This document shows positions 22,085-35,201 of a stretch of 64,000 bases of DNA, in pieces. Origin of the DNA: Siphonodentalium dalli (Eukaryota; Mollusca; Scaphopoda; Gadilida; Siphonodentaliidae); the NCBI GenBank assembly GCA_032622095.1, contig CP136062.1, forward strand, positions 130,529,282-130,593,281. The letters are read 5' to 3'. Numbering within the stretch: the stretch's first letter is position 1; every line of letters begins with the position of its first letter. The notes beneath the pieces were generated by a model. That model saw nothing but the letters and a program-made list of their open reading frames with translations. It searched no databases and was not told the origin of the DNA. The translations under genes and the position numbers were made by a program.

Positions 22085-25000
22085 CAAACAATCAATTTGA
22101 AGGAAAGAATAATTATCCTTTATAACCAATGTATGTTATAGTACTATAACATCTGTTTACCCTCACTATGAGAGATTTGTTCTAATTATGTAAAACAAAA
22201 AGTGGTTAAAAATAAAAATAAATTATTTTAGGTAGGCCGATAGAGTTTGATAGGTAATACTTGCAAAAAAACACACTGCATTGTCGAGCTTATGAACCCG
22301 ACTAGTGTATGCGCTAGGTGAACCATCTGAAATCACTGTCTGCGAGAAAATAAATAAAACATTTTTCATTGCATATTTTAATTTTTTGGGTAACTATTTG
22401 CAGAACATTTCTTTTAGGAAATATCACCATAAAACAACATAATGTCTGAAAAGATTAATCAGTATTGAGTGTTTATGTCTGCCAGATTACTGCAAACGTG
22501 GTTGAATAATATATATCTTGTTGTGCGTTGTTTTTTGGACCTCCAAACAAATACAGTTACATTTGGGCATGCCATATATCGACCTGCTGCTGCAAGTGTC
22601 ATTAAAATGTAAAAGCCATGTCATTGGTGCATCAATCTGGCTGTATGCAATATTCTTTTTATCCTATAGGCAAAACGGGCGGAATAAATGTGGCGAATCA
22701 CACCTCGTCCCCATATCATCCCGATTCTACAGTCGCATAAGCATGCATGCTGTGCAGTAAAACACAGCTACGGCCTTTGTGTCTAGTTACTGATTTCGCC
22801 CAGCACATTCGCATGTTATTGGTGAGTTATCCATAGATCAGATTCTGATAAGACCAAGGTTGTTGCTGTGTGTCATTGCTGATGTGCAGTCAATAAGCAT
22901 GATCCCGATTTTGCTTAATCACACCCAACACTACCATAAAATAATACCAGGATATGCGCCAAAAACGATCCACTCACACCTCGCTTAGTGAGATAACTAC
23001 AGATACATCTTTTAACTGGTGTTTTGGAATCGTAATGCTGAAATCATACCAGAGTCAAAATATGGTATTTTCCAGACACCCGACCTACTGGTATAATGTG
23101 TTACATGCCCAAATTATTTCTGGAATTGTCCAGAAAGTATTTGTACTCTTCCTGGTATACATAATTGTAGTTTATGGAGTCATTATGACCTAAAACCTCC
23201 ATTGGGTCTCCTTCATAAAATAAAATTTCAATACCTCAATATATAGGTTGTTCTCTGCATATGCAGTCTTCCAAAAAACTAAACTCCAATTACCTACCCA
23301 CAGTATGGGGTCACAGAAAAATATGGGTACTGTAAACTCATATATATTGAATAGTGGCACAATAAAAATAATATCACAGTAGATCATCTGATTCACATGA
23401 CAGCTCGGCCAGTCAAATGTGTGTCAGATAGAGAAAATCAGCGGATGTAGGTATTCTCAATTGCAACAATAGAATGCTTGATAATAATTGTATTTCCTGA
23501 TTTATTTGATGTTGCTCTAGCATAGGAGTCTTATTCGTTTTCGATATTTCTGATAGTCGATATAATGTCAATAAGCATGTAGCAGCAGTAATATTATACA
23601 TGGCTACAAAATATTTGCAAATATCGTCTTGCCCTCTGAGACTTTTAAACCACTAGCAATCAATCACTGACATATTGCCCAGTACATTAGGATGTCACAT
23701 TGGGTGTAATGGCCAACATACTATGTTGGCCAACACTCTATGTGCACATGCACTATAAGAATTTTGAGGTGAATGTTATAGACCAAAGATGAAATCCCTA
23801 TACAGAATGCATATCTTTATGTATTAGAAGTATTTCAATGTTGATACCTATGACTTTGCTTCCGATCATGCTACTACCATTCCTATTTGTGTGTTATATG
23901 AATATGCTAAATAGTAATTGCTGGAAATAACCAGGCTGGTATAACTTTGTTACTTCTTCTGATTTATATAATTATTTTTGGGGGTGGGTCCCAAAACGTT
24001 TGCTTGGAAAAATATTTGAACAGAGGGAGGAGTGGGTGGTCAAGTATCAGAAAGTATTGTCACGACACCCACCCTGGTAATTTTGGTAATAATAGGCTGA
24101 TAAAAACAGAAATGACGCCAAGGTGTTTTATCAATTATGATTCAATGGAAGTTCAAACTAGACGTGAAATTGACAATTGCAATTATTCTATGGAATACGA
24201 GCACCGTTTTTCAACACTCATAATCCGTACTCTGATTCAATAATCTAGTGAATTGAATATCTTGATAGTTTGCTATTTATTATTAATTGAAACCCATTCC
24301 ATGTGCAGATTGAGTGTATGGTGTAGTATAGTGGATATGCATTCTGTACCCCAATATAACACATTCGTGCTCTAGTTTGCTCTATTTGTACATATAAATG
24401 TCTTTAATTTTAGTCTAATCGAGTATTGCTGTTCACAGCTGCTATAGTTAGTGCGATAAGAGATAGTATCCCTCAAATGGTTATGCAGATTATTTTATTC
24501 TAATGTTATTGTTTCTGTGGTGAATAGACAGTTGCCAATATATAAAGGTTGTTTGCATTATAATTTCCCAGTCCGGGCTCATTTTCGGGGGGTCCCTTGA
24601 TTGGAGGTTATGTTGTAGTTTGTAGTTGCTGAGCGAGCCGTGTTTGTGCGCTGGAATGAAGAACGGTGCCCGTGTTAATATGTTATCATATTGTTGGTTG
24701 TGTTAATGGAGGACATCCCCGGCATTGAGGAGCGCGCCGTGTCCCAAAAAGCTACACAGGGCCCAGAAACTTTTTAGAGAGTTTTTGCATTTTATATAAC
24801 ATGTTGTCAATATTTCTCTCTAACGCCCATCCTCCCCCGGGCACGGGCGCAGATAAAAGCATGTGTTGAAAAATTGTATATACAATTTAATAGCTGACAA
24901 TATGTGAATGGCATTTAACAAGAGATATGCACATAATACACATTAAATTGATTTTTTTGTTTTTGTTTTTGTATGTTTTTTTTGTATTTTCCTTTATTTT

Positions 25001-26069
25001 TAATAAAAGTTTTTATGTAGATATTTGGACAATGACAATGTGTTTGTCCAAATTCCAGACTATATCAAAATCCTCGTGCCCTTTTTTATGATGTGGTGAA
25101 ACACGTGACCTATATGGCATCTCAACAGCCGACGAATGACAAACGCCATATGTGTGGGGTCCACCATTCAAGGAGGGAAATTGATATTGTCTTGATTGTA
25201 GGCCATCGAGTTCAACAGAGAACCGGAATTAATTACATTTCCAGCAGTTTGCTATCGACAAATAACAGGGTAACATCGGACTACGATCTTATGTAATAAA
25301 CTGTATTTAGGGTCCACATGTCAGTGTAAATATCCACGAAAAATTGGGGAAGTGAATATCTCCGTTCCTCAAACGAGGATGACACAATGGTCAGGTCCAC
25401 CACTATCAGATCAGAATAAATAAACTGTAATATAGACATGTAGTTCCTGTTCTTAGTACCTGAATAAATTCTCAAAACCATACTGCCTTTAACCCTTAAT
25501 TTATTTACAAAATTTAAATTGAGTTATAAATAAAAGTATACACTGGAATTGTCTGTTATTTCTCTTGGTGCTTTTCAGAAAATATCAGCAGACGATATAT
25601 AGACAAACATATATTATTATCCATTCCTTAACTAACACTATTTCTGATTGGGCAAAAGCCATCACATGATAGTCCGGGGAAAAAGTCATACTGGACCCCG
25701 AAAGTCATATTGGACATTTGCGTTCCAAGAGCGTTCCGTGTTATTCTATTCCTGATATGGTAGCAATAAAGAGTATTTATTTGACTTTTGGCGAAAAACT
25801 GAAACCGCTGGAAAATGGTTGTGACTTTGGCAAGTGTCTTTCAAAGCATATGAAGCCCGCATACCAACAGTTCGAATGTATTTATCACCCTATCGTAGCC
25901 GTCCCTCCAAATTACGTAGACAAAATTATTTGGGGATTGAATTATGAGCCATGTCCGTTTAACAAAGTAGTGGCAAAATAAGTAACTTATTTACATCTGC
26001 ATATGATGAGAGTGGGGACTGATGACCGGAGAATATTGTAACAGATTATCGAGGAAGGACTATGTGTGG
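22085..26069. other. No gene recognised
   Basis: Four kilobases without a supportable gene or shared repeat. Notable only for a short palindrome GGCCAACATACTATGTTGGCC at about 23712 to 23732 and a T-rich run at about 24950 to 25010. The 87-codon frame at 25718-25981 (+) has plausible composition but no recognised domain. Confidence 0.4.
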
Positions 26070-26071
26070 TA

Positions 26072-26408
26072 CAGTAATGCCCTAAATAGTCGACTCCTTA
26101 ACCACAGCAGAATTATGGGTAATTTTTCAGGATTTAGTCGGAAATATGGCTTGTTGCCATTCATAGGAAAGCTCTCACTGAGAGCATTCCGATGAATGGC
26201 AACAAGCTTTCCGATGAATGGCAACAAGCCATATTTCCGACTAAATCCTGAAAAAGTACCCATAATTCTAGTGTGAGCGCTTTCCGATGAATGGCATCTC
26301 ACTGAGAGCTTTCCGATGAATGGCAACAAGCCATATTTCCGACTAAATCCTGAAAAATTACCCATAATTCTGCTGTGGTTAAGGAGTCGATTATTTAGGG
26401 CATTACTG
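26072..26408. mobile_element. TA-flanked palindromic MITE, copy 1 (337 bp)
   Basis: Ends CAGTAATGCCCTAA and its complement, with TA on both sides (26070-71 and 26409-10). Arms continue through AACCACAGCAGAATTATGGG, TTCAGGATTTAGTCGGAAATA and TTGCCATTCAT. Compared with the 213 bp copy at 52800-53012, this one carries an extra, partly inverted duplication of the centre: the word CTTTCCGATGAATGGCA occurs four times. TIR sequence plus TA duplication fit a pogo/Tc1-mariner MITE. Confidence 0.85.
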
Positions 26409-26924
26409 TAGTTGGGGTGCCAATGTCGATTGTGCGTGCTTGCTGAGGCGAAAACATACGTTTAATTGATAATGTGAAAAAGTTAACTAAATTCGTTTAG
26501 TCTCCGCAATAAAATGTTGATACATCTCCGTTCGTTCTGACTGGTAGCAGGGACGCACGAATCAGTAATGATAGGCATCTTCACACTGGTTGCCTGACAC
26601 AACGTGTTTTGAAATTTGACGGACTGAAGATCACTGCAATAGTTCCGTAATCTGGTGTGAAATACATTATATTGCCTACGTCCTGAATGGTAATATACTT
26701 GGGGTCTAGTGGTAGGGTAAATTAACTATGTCAATATTTGCTAATGTCTGTTGTATGTCTCTCTATCTGTCTGTCTTCTATCGAAATTAACCGGGGACTA
26801 TTCCGAGGGCTGCAAAGGGGCCAACCGGGAGTATTTGTTATGAGGAAGATAATGGTGCATGCTAAATTTTCTTTATTGGCGCTGTTGGTGTCAGAGACAG
26901 AAAACGGCAAAACAATCATTGACA

Positions 26925-26984
26925 TTTTTTCCGCCGATGTCCACCAAACTTATGAGCCATGACCCGAGGAGTCTAATGGTGTGG
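26925..26984 (+). repeat. Left remnant of ~130 bp tandem array
   Basis: CCGCCGATGTCCACCAAACT...GAGGAGTCTAATGGTGTGG matches the monomer of the array that resumes at 27549; the hAT-like insertion separates the two. Confidence 0.65.
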
Positions 26985-27548
26985 ACAGTAACTGTCGCGC
27001 TGCCACTTGCCAAATTTGCCAATGGCAAAAATAATTCACATTTGGCAAAACATATTTTCATTTGGCAAAATTTTTGGCAAGTCACTTTTTAATTCCTCAA
27101 TAAAGTTGAAAAATATCAGTCAATCAATACCATTAATTTTAGGAAACTACTACACTTCCATTAATCTCCGTTAATCTGGTAGCATTATTATCGGTGGGTG
27201 GATGGATTAACAGTATTTAGTGTGGTGGTGGTGGTGTTTACATAGCTAATCCTCTTGTGATGTTCCCTTCTGATGTAGCAACTCTTCTACCATTTTATTG
27301 TTCGGTGATTGGTTTATTGTTGTATGATAAACCACAATAGATATGCGAGTATAATTATTGACTAACTGCTTTCCTACCGATATCAAACGTCGTTCAAACC
27401 GCGATTGTCGAAATATAAAACTCAATCAAGGTTGCAGAAAATGATACTATCAGGGATAACATTTGGCAAATTTTAATTGAATTTGGCAAAAAATATTTTC
27501 ATTTGGCAAATTATTTGGCAAAAGTAAATTTCGGTCCAGCGCGGACCT
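26985..27548. mobile_element. hAT-like non-autonomous element, copy 1 (564 bp)
   Basis: Flanked by TGGTGTGG (26977-26984) and GGGTGTGG (27549-27556), an 8 bp target duplication with one mismatch. Ends carry CGCGCTG / CAGCGCG, and subterminal regions are packed with ATTTGGCAAA and TTGCCAAA words (27010-27085 and 27470-27530), likely transposase-binding sites. The same right end AATTTCGGTCCAGCGCG occurs in the larger relative at 38153-39250. It encodes nothing. The target duplication length and subterminal repeats indicate the hAT superfamily. Confidence 0.8.
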
Positions 27549-28900
27549 GGGTGTGGTTTAACGATGCAAAAGTGGTGGAGCAACAAAATTTACCAAAATA
27601 GTTTTAGTGCCGAATTCCACCAAATTGATACACGTTCTTCTCCATAATACGATGAATTTAATCTTGTTGGTGCCGAATGGATCAGAGATGGGGGAGGGAC
27701 ACTAAATTAGATAATAATGTGTTTAGTCGCCGATATCCGCCAAACTGATATATAGTCATCTCCGTGATATGAGGAGTCTAATTGTGTGCTTTAAAGATGT
27801 AAAAGTGGCGCATCTTAATTCAGGGATGGGGAGGAGAACCAACAGTGATCAAAATAGTTTTAGTACCGCATTCCACCAAATTTATACATATTCACCATTA
27901 TTATACGATGAATTTAATCATGTTGTTTAAACACGCCAAATTGTTGTCGTATGGGTCAGAGATAGGGAGGGCACTAAATTTGATAAGAATGTGTTTAGTC
28001 GCCGATATCCACCTAACTGGTATATAGTCAGCTCCATGATATAAGGAGTCTGATTGTGTGGTTTAAAGATGTACACCTCTCGGGTCAGGGATGGAGAGGG
28101 GAGGGCACCAACATTGAAAAAAATAGGTTTAGTGCCGATTTCCACCAAATTGATACATATTCTTCTCCATGATACGAAGAATCTAATCGTGTGGTTTGAA
28201 GACGCCAAATTTGTGCCGTCTTGGATCAGAGATGGGGGGGGGGCACTAAATTAGATAATGTGTTTAGTCGCCGATATCAACCAAACTGATATACAGTCAT
28301 CTCCATGATATGAGGAGTCTAATTGTGTGGTTTAAAGATGTCAAAAATTGGGACCGCTCGAGACAGGAATGGTGAGGCCGCCAAATTGATAAGAATATTT
28401 TTAGCGCCGATTTCAAACAAAGTGATACATATTCCATGATACGCGAAATATAATCCTGTTTGTTTAAAGAAACCACCTGTTTGGGTCGGAGGAGAGACAA
28501 TAACATTGATAAGAATGTTCTAGACGCCGATTTCCACTAAAGTTACATATAGTCACCTCCATGAATACGAGGAACCTAATGATGTGGTTTAAAGAAACCA
28601 AAGTGACACTATTCGAGTCAGTAGTTGGGAGGGGAGGGGCACCAGAGGATAATGAATACAACTGTGTCGACGAATTTACCAACCTTATATAATCAACATA
28701 TATAATGGTGTGGGCTTAAATGCAGTGTCATTTGGGCCAGGGATTGAGGACAGGAGGGCACCAGAATGTCGAGATAAAACATTGTATCGCCAATTATTAC
28801 CAAAATTAGATATAATGTAGGCGTCCCCATGAATCGAACAATGTGGCTAAAAGTAAACAGCGATGACAGGGCCAGATATACCTACGTCATGAATTACTCT
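27549..28900 (+). repeat. ~130 bp tandem array with alternating monomers
   Basis: Landmark GTTTAG-GCCGAT-TCC-ACCAAA recurs near 27601, 27720, 27855, 27990, 28127, 28260, 28400, 28515, 28662 and 28785. Monomers alternate between a GTCGCCGATATCC type and a GTGCCGATTTCC type, giving a ~265 bp higher-order unit. Each holds GA-GATACGA-GAATCTAAT-GTGTGGTTTAAAGA and GGGAGGGGCAC blocks. Divergence rises to the right. A further weak monomer may lie at 29150 to 29280. Confidence 0.75.
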
Positions 28901-30570
28901 AAATTTGAACATTCGTTTTGTTGTATATATTGAACACATATCTTTTCAACTGTCATCACGGCATGTACAGGGAACTGTATCAAAACTGATACATAGCTCG
29001 TTTGCTATCTTTTTATTGGATGATATTTCTATATGGCCAGTACTTCGATGTGAGACATGCATATTGCTGCCATTTTCGAGCAATGTATGGCGTAAGTATA
29101 TGGCCCTGAGAGATATTGGGGACGGGGAGCTAGGGACACCAATATTGATAAAACCGTGTTGGTTACGAAATATCCCCTAAATGTATATTAGGCATTAACA
29201 TGATACGATGAATATATGGTGTGGTTTGAAGATGCCAATGTGGCACCCTCTGAGTTAGGGCAGGGTCGCGGTACCAAAATGGATGAAACTAAATTGTCAA
29301 TATAAATATTAACAATATATAAAATGATTGGTTACTTTTTGATGGCAAACTGCGCGCCAATGTGACAATCATCTATTACTGCCGAGAATTCCAGGCACGT
29401 CGATAGTGCAATTTCAAAAAATATAACGTCTGAAGTGAGCGCAGTTGTAATTAACTCTTTCTTCATCCATGAATATACAGATATAACTGTCACAGAACCC
29501 TGGATTATCAGCTTGCCAAAGTTAAATTATGTGTCCCTGATGTGTTGCTGCAGCACTACCGTTAGAGTGATGTCGGGTATGGCAAATTACGTTTTTTATG
29601 ATCGTTAACAAGTGACCTTCAATTTATGTTATGTACCAGTTGTGGTTTCACATCTAAATGATATATCAGGTGTGTGCAGGTGAGAACCGAGAAGGGACAT
29701 TGAACCCCAATATATGCTATAGTGGCACGTATCACCTGTATCTGGGATATCCATTTCGTATATCAATGTTTTCCACAAATACATACACTGTACATGTTTG
29801 TGTCATTCTTTGCAAGTGTTGTGTATAAACGTGGTTGTTATGACACCCTGCATGGTTTCAAATGTTTTACCAATCAGTTCATTGAACATAATTGCTTTAT
29901 CAAAGGCAAGAGCAGACCAGTACTAACCTAGCTAGTACGCCTAAGAGATGCCATTTGACCGAAACAGACATATACTCCCACATTTAGCAATTTTAGACTC
30001 ACAGAGATTTACTTGTCAGTAAGTTGAGGAATTATGAGTAACATTCCAAATAAAACAACTGCCAATGTCCTGATCGGATTCCCAAAATGATTATGAATGT
30101 CGATGTCATGTTTATAATATGCACGTGCAGCTGTTATTAAAGTCGCGGCGTTGTGCGGCACTGTGATTTCCGTAACATTGCGTCGAAAATAGGAGACATT
30201 AGACGGATACCACAAGTAAAACATCGTTAGAAAGGTCAACATTATCTTCTTTATTTCATAAACGTAATCTTATCGGTATGTTTTTGTGATAAACAATAAA
30301 CCAAAATCAAACGTGACTCAAAACACCACACCTGTCGGCAGCATATTGCGTCATCGATTTTTAGGAAACCCCAAAATAGTAATCGTGACGCCATACAGGT
30401 GCTGTCTATATTTAGGCCCGGAAATTCTAGTAATGGCGTACATGCTAGGTATTCGTGCGTTCCAATAAATCAGTATTGATACCGAATATCACCCAAAGGA
30501 TATACAAGTCGCCAACCAATAAAATCATTCGTAAATCTCTGGAAATATTGTATTATTCCCGATAATTGCG
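28901..30570. other. No gene recognised
   Basis: Possible outlying array monomer at about 29150 to 29280 (GAAGATGCCAATGTGGCACC). Otherwise no coding, RNA or repeat signal. Confidence 0.4.
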
Positions 30571-30633
30571 CTCTGCCGCTAAAGCGGGCTGCCGGGATGA
30601 ACGTAAATTACGTAGTGCCCGCTTTAGCGGGCT
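30571..30633. repeat. Inverted repeat, arms GCCGCTAAAGCGGGC
   Basis: Arms of about 15 bases, each itself nearly self-complementary (CCCGCT-AAGCGGG), around a 31-base spacer that contains TAAATTACGTAGT. Unusually GC-rich for the window. Confidence 0.6.
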
Positions 30634-31056
30634 TCCTGGTTGAAAGAGTTAAATAGGCACCTTCTTCTTTACAGTGGGACGAATTAATCGCAGTAAACAA
30701 ATTGCAAGTATTCCGACAATGTGAGCCACTGCTTATAATCCATGTATGGGAATGACGTTTTGTGATGTCCAGTTGTGTACGAAATGTATGAGAATGACAC
30801 TTTGAGCAAGCGCATACTTCTATTCTCACAAAATAACCACAGCGGAGGGTTCCACGTGACTTTAACCTGGTCAACGCCGGATCACACTGCTATTTCTATG
30901 ATAAAATCTAAAATCGTTGGGGCTTCTATTATTGCGAACGTCATTTCACGCTTTTATGGTTGATGAGAAAAACCTTCTGTTTAATGCTCAGTATTGCTGA
31001 AATATGTGAAAACTTTTCGTGGTCTCTGAATTCATACTCGGATATATCAGGTAATG

Positions 31057-31329
31057 TTATCTGGGTGGTAATATCTTAGTGGGGTAAGTAGGAGCCTTCT
31101 GATTTACAAGTTTATACAAAGTTTGTAGTTTGTGACGTTGGCGCCTCTTTCTTATCGGGGCCCAGCCGACATCTGTCATGATGTCTTTGTTTGAGACGGA
31201 GCGCATGAGTCCGCTGACTATTCTGACTGCATCAATCCGTAAACATGTGTTGAGTTCTCTCCTACTTCCGTGATGCAAGTCACTAAGTATTTCCAGTCGA
31301 TATTCGGACTCAAATGGCCCCAATGACAT
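31057..31329 (-). pseudogene. LINE ORF2 C-terminal fragment
   Basis: A 90-codon open frame reads RIDAVRIVSGLMRSVSNKDI, then GWAPIRKRRQRHKLQTLYKL and APTYPTKILPP. This follows the post-thumb part of jockey/CR1-type reverse transcriptases (A-x-R-I-V-T-G, L-G-W-x-P-L-x-x-R-R, H-K-L-x-x-x-Y-K-I-x-N, A-P-x-Y-L-x-x-L-L-P). The reverse transcriptase core is absent on the right side, so it is a short fragment. Confidence 0.65.
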
Positions 31330-31473
31330 AAAGGCTTTGGTGTTAAACTATTCTTGACTAAATCGATTCTCCCACTCACTTATAAAAGTACACAAATATA
31401 TATTATTCATTTGGAGGGGTTGTTCATGATAAATTAACAGACGGCATATAATAACAGTGCAGAAATAATCATA

Positions 31474-31516
31474 GTTATTGGAGAGAAATGTTCAGGTAAT
31501 TCAAGTTCAACAAACG
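31474..31516 (+). mobile_element. Small MITE, half copy
   Basis: TTATTGGAGAGAAATGTTCAGGTAATTCAAGTTCAAC matches the left half of the 15.57 kb MITE. The right half is missing. Confidence 0.45.
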
Positions 31517-31525
31517 TGTGTTTCA

Positions 31526-31978
31526 CAGCCTGTTCTCCCGACATCCGCGTATTATTTGCTTATAACAGAATTATTTTAGGTAGTTAATCTGCTTAGAATT
31601 GCCTTATTTGAGTCCATAAAGTGCTGAACATGAGACCGTTTAGTCACATTATCGACTCATAATGAGGCGATTCTAAGCAAATTATGTGCGGACAATGCCA
31701 CAAATAAGCCAACTCACGACTTTTCAGGTGGACGATCTTTAACATGTGTTTTAACTGTGTCCCGCGCCATAAAACTAAATAACGGCTAATAGTCCATTAT
31801 CTGCTTATATTTCAGAATAAAATAATCATATTATGTACCTATTTCACATTATAGGTCGATTATGTGCGTATTTACGCGAGTATATGTTGATATGCTTATT
31901 TCAGAATCAAATACTCACAGTATGTACCTATTTCACAGTATAGGTCGATTATGTGCGTATTTGTGCCAGGATATATTG
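31526..31978 (-). mobile_element. Dispersed ~400 bp non-autonomous element, copy C
   Basis: Reverse orientation relative to copies A and B. The internal palindrome is clear: CTGCTTAGAATTGCCTTATT versus AATGAGGCGATTCTAAGCA. The 3' side as read on plus has a duplicated terminal block: the phrase TATGTACCTATTTCACA-TATAGGTCGATTATGTGCGTATTT occurs at about 31833 and again at about 31921. That makes this copy about 80 bases longer than D. Confidence 0.75.
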
Positions 31979-33339
31979 CGTGTTTAATTTATTAGCCGAT
32001 CATTTACTATGGTGTAACTACATGCGTTAGTGTAGAAAGGGTTAACTGTGTGTGTGCCATTGTCGATAAGAAAGTTGGGTACTCCTGAGTGAAGCTTTGT
32101 GACCCCTATATAACCAGACACTGTTTGTTCCTCTTCATTGGCTTCCTTCGGTTAGAGAATACTTTGAAAATCACTTCTCTATAGTACGAGTACTAAGCCA
32201 CCAGTTCCCTGAGTCAACGTGCCATTCCAGGTTATAATACACCAAATACAAATTAGTAAAGTGATTTCCACTGGAACCCCCAAGATAGGATCAGCATAAA
32301 TAAAACCTGGCAGCTGGATGGTCAATGATACATGGATGACAAGTGCACGAAAATACACAAACGTCTTTCCCGATGAGAAACATAAAATATAGCCACACGG
32401 TGAACAGTTACGGCTGTCAAATTGGCGAATAATTTATGGGAGGGGTTGGTGTTTTTTTCGATGTCACTTTTTGCTCCTTTTTAAGGGTAGTGTGGCGTTT
32501 GTCAAACTGCAGCGTGATGCAATACGTTAACTTTTGGGCACATTTTCGTGTGTCTAAAAGAACGTTCTTCAATTTTTGATACTCGTGCAGGGTCAAATCT
32601 TTCCTGCGAATACAGGCCAGCGGGATTTGTTAATACTGAGGCCTATGCAAATCATTTGGTGTATTGTAACCTCCACATATATCCTATTAACCTTGTCTGA
32701 ATATGCTCTTAGCTGAGGGCTTCCACGTATAATCACATTGATCGGTCTCAAATACATGTAACAGTTGTTGCATTCATAACGAACCCATAAAATGACATAT
32801 TAACGACCCTTCGAGTTCACTGCGCGAACACTCACAGCTTTTCACTAAGAAACCCTCAACACATTCAAAATATTATCGCAGCGAATTAGTCGGCACCATT
32901 AACAAATTATTGGATGTGCAAATCGCATGTCTAACACATGGACAATTGTTACTGTAAATGCAATGTTTAGTACTAAACGCAGTAGAAGGCGTAATAGTTC
33001 ATGTCAATATACGAATAATGCCGATATATCGTTGTGAACACTTTGATAAGCTAACACTTAACATCTTTACCATCTTAAGTTCGGGGTGGGGTGTACATAA
33101 ATCAATCACATGTCGACAGTGAAAAAACGACATTTTTTTTATAACGTTGCAACTGCAATTATGTTATGACTTCGTGGGGAAGGTAAAGCTTTAACAGACG
33201 GGCTCGATCGTTCTGTTTATACCTACACGGTGCTTAGGGAGCACACGGTGGTTCGGGAAATCGGAACCTTCGCAGAAGGTCTGCATACTCAATAATCTCT
33301 GTGGTGGAACATCATTTAAATAAAATTAAGGAGGGCAGT
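31979..33339. other. No gene recognised
   Basis: No domain-bearing frame and no shared repeat noted. Confidence 0.4.
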
Positions 33340-33577
33340 ATGCCATAATGGCTAAGTGCTTGGTTGGTGGATTTTCTGCGTTTCGGAAGATTTCCAGTTT
33401 TGATGAAGGAGATACCAATTGTTCGGGTGGATGGAAATCAATCCACTGCACGTAGAAACCACCGTCCCTGTGGGCGGATCAGAAATCCGAGCCTATCAGG
33501 ATCAGAACCAGCTTCAATATTGCTGTCATAATGTATGTGTCACGCACCTTACCAACTGAGCCAACGTGGCCTCCAAC
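33340..33577 (-). mobile_element. tRNA-derived SINE
   Basis: Minus strand begins GGAGGCCACGTTGGCTCAGTTGGTAAGG, an A box (TGGCTCAGTTGG), followed after about 45 bases by GGTTCTGATCC, a near-canonical B box. The body has GACGGTGGTTTCTACGTGCAGTGG, a core also seen, more decayed, in the SINE at 44.3 kb. The 3' end near 33340 is a guess, since no simple-repeat tail or target duplication was identified. Confidence 0.6.
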
Positions 33578-33971
33578 AGCGCAACTAGAGGGTCATTCCC
33601 AAATCAAATAATTTATACTCATATACCACCATACATGGTTTTGAAACAAACATCGAAATATCCGTGTCCATGCCCTTTGGGCATTATGGATGATAATAAT
33701 TTTTATGGTTAATTTAGTCACTTTAAATTATTACAGTACAGTTTGAGTTAATAATGTCATTTCCGTAAATCATATCTTGTGGAATAGAAAGAGTGGATTA
33801 ACTGTTGACATGGCAATCTCATATGGAATGAAACCATGCTACTGCACGCATATGCAACCGCCGACACCAGTCTTGCACAAAACAGTAATTCCCCGTCATG
33901 AAACCCCAGCCCGTGCATATCAGAAATTGACATGGCTTCATCGTCGCTGGACGACTGATCGTCCTAATTAA

Positions 33972-34353
33972 GGGGGAGATCAAGTGACCGATTTTGAATG
34001 GGGAATTCCATGCAAATCTGCGGAGCAAAAGTTACAGAGTTGCATATACTTCTAAGTGTGAATTGATTTGGTATTGAAGACAATATAGGTATTTAATTGG
34101 CGTATCCGCTTGGAACCTGTTCCATTATAATTTTGGTGTATTTATTTTTTAGTTCTATATTGATTTTTCAAAAGTAGGTGTACTGTTGTAATTCTAAAAA
34201 AATTCTAAAAAATAAATCTATAGAAAATGTTATAATTTACCAAGCGCACCCACCAGTTCAATGATATACCTCCTTTTGTCACCAGATAACTATCTTTTTC
34301 TCCGGAGAATTGCATGGAAATGCCCATTCAAAATTTGTCACTTGAGCGCCCCC
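33972..34353. mobile_element. TTAA-flanked foldback element, copy 1 (382 bp)
   Basis: TTAA on both sides (33968-33971 and 34354-34357). Ends GGGGGAGATCAAGTGAC / GTCACTTGAGCGCCCCC; arms continue through TTTTGAATGGG, CCATGCAA and TCTGCGGAG/CTCCGGAGAA. The centre is A/T-rich. A second copy lies at 53887-54311. TTAA duplication suggests piggyBac-type transposition, although the ends do not match the CCCTTT type seen in the other TTAA elements here. Confidence 0.75.
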
Positions 34354-34357
34354 TTAA

Positions 34358-35201
34358 TGTGCTATAGCAAGCTTACGATTTGTGGTCACATGAATACTAA
34401 AATCGTTGTTGTAGAATAGCATGCGGACTTCGCAAATAAAACATGCGGTTTGTCATACGTAGATATACAACCCTTCCGACCAGGGTCGTATAACGCCAGG
34501 GACGTCGCTAGAAACTGTTTCCGTTGGGTACGCCCAGCTTGGAATTTCAGCTGCAATTCAAGCTTTCAAATTTCATGCAATTTCAACCACCATCACCACG
34601 TCTCTGTACGACGCGCTGGTGTCTCAACAAGGTCGATGTTGTCAAAGTTGTTAATGAGGGGCTAATGAAGATGTAGTTGCGTCTTGTTACGAAGCTTTTG
34701 TGGATAATAACGCATGACATGACTGAGCTCGAGGCACGTAGCAAATTAGTTTAACACTCCCATCTAAAGAAGCTCTTTATCTTGTAACTCTTGTATACGA
34801 GGTCGTATATTGAGTACGAAATATGTCTCCAGCTGACGCCTACTTTATTTGACGTTTAAATCTATAATGCTGATGTAAATGTATAGATTATTATTCAATT
34901 CCTGTCATCTTATAATTTAAATCTATGTCAAGGTCGCTTGCACTATTTTTCCTGTTTACATGTTTTGGCAAATTTGAAACAGTTCTTATAAACCTTCATG
35001 CCTGGCAATTTATGCCACTTGGCTTCAAATTATACTAGCTTTTGTTACACCACGGTCCGGTTCATGTGATCGAAATAGGTCGGTAATTGCGATAAGCAAT
35101 TTTAGTAGGATTTTATATTCCACAAGATTTGTTGAAGTTATATAGAATTTTGAAATATCGGGTCCCGACTTTCCTTTTTCGTGGCTTTCAATGACAGTAT
35201 A
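34358..35201. other. No gene recognised
   Basis: No supported feature. Confidence 0.4.

Noticed and set aside
25718-25981. 87-codon frame with balanced composition
   Set aside because: No recognised motif, no flanking exons and no similarity to the transposon proteins here.
26060-26365. 101-codon minus-strand frame with internal sequence repeats
   Set aside because: It is the translation of a palindromic MITE whose centre is duplicated.
27557-28900. Possible CRISPR-like repeat-spacer array
   Set aside because: The whole ~130 bp unit repeats with graded divergence; there are no constant short repeats with unique spacers, and the DNA is eukaryotic.
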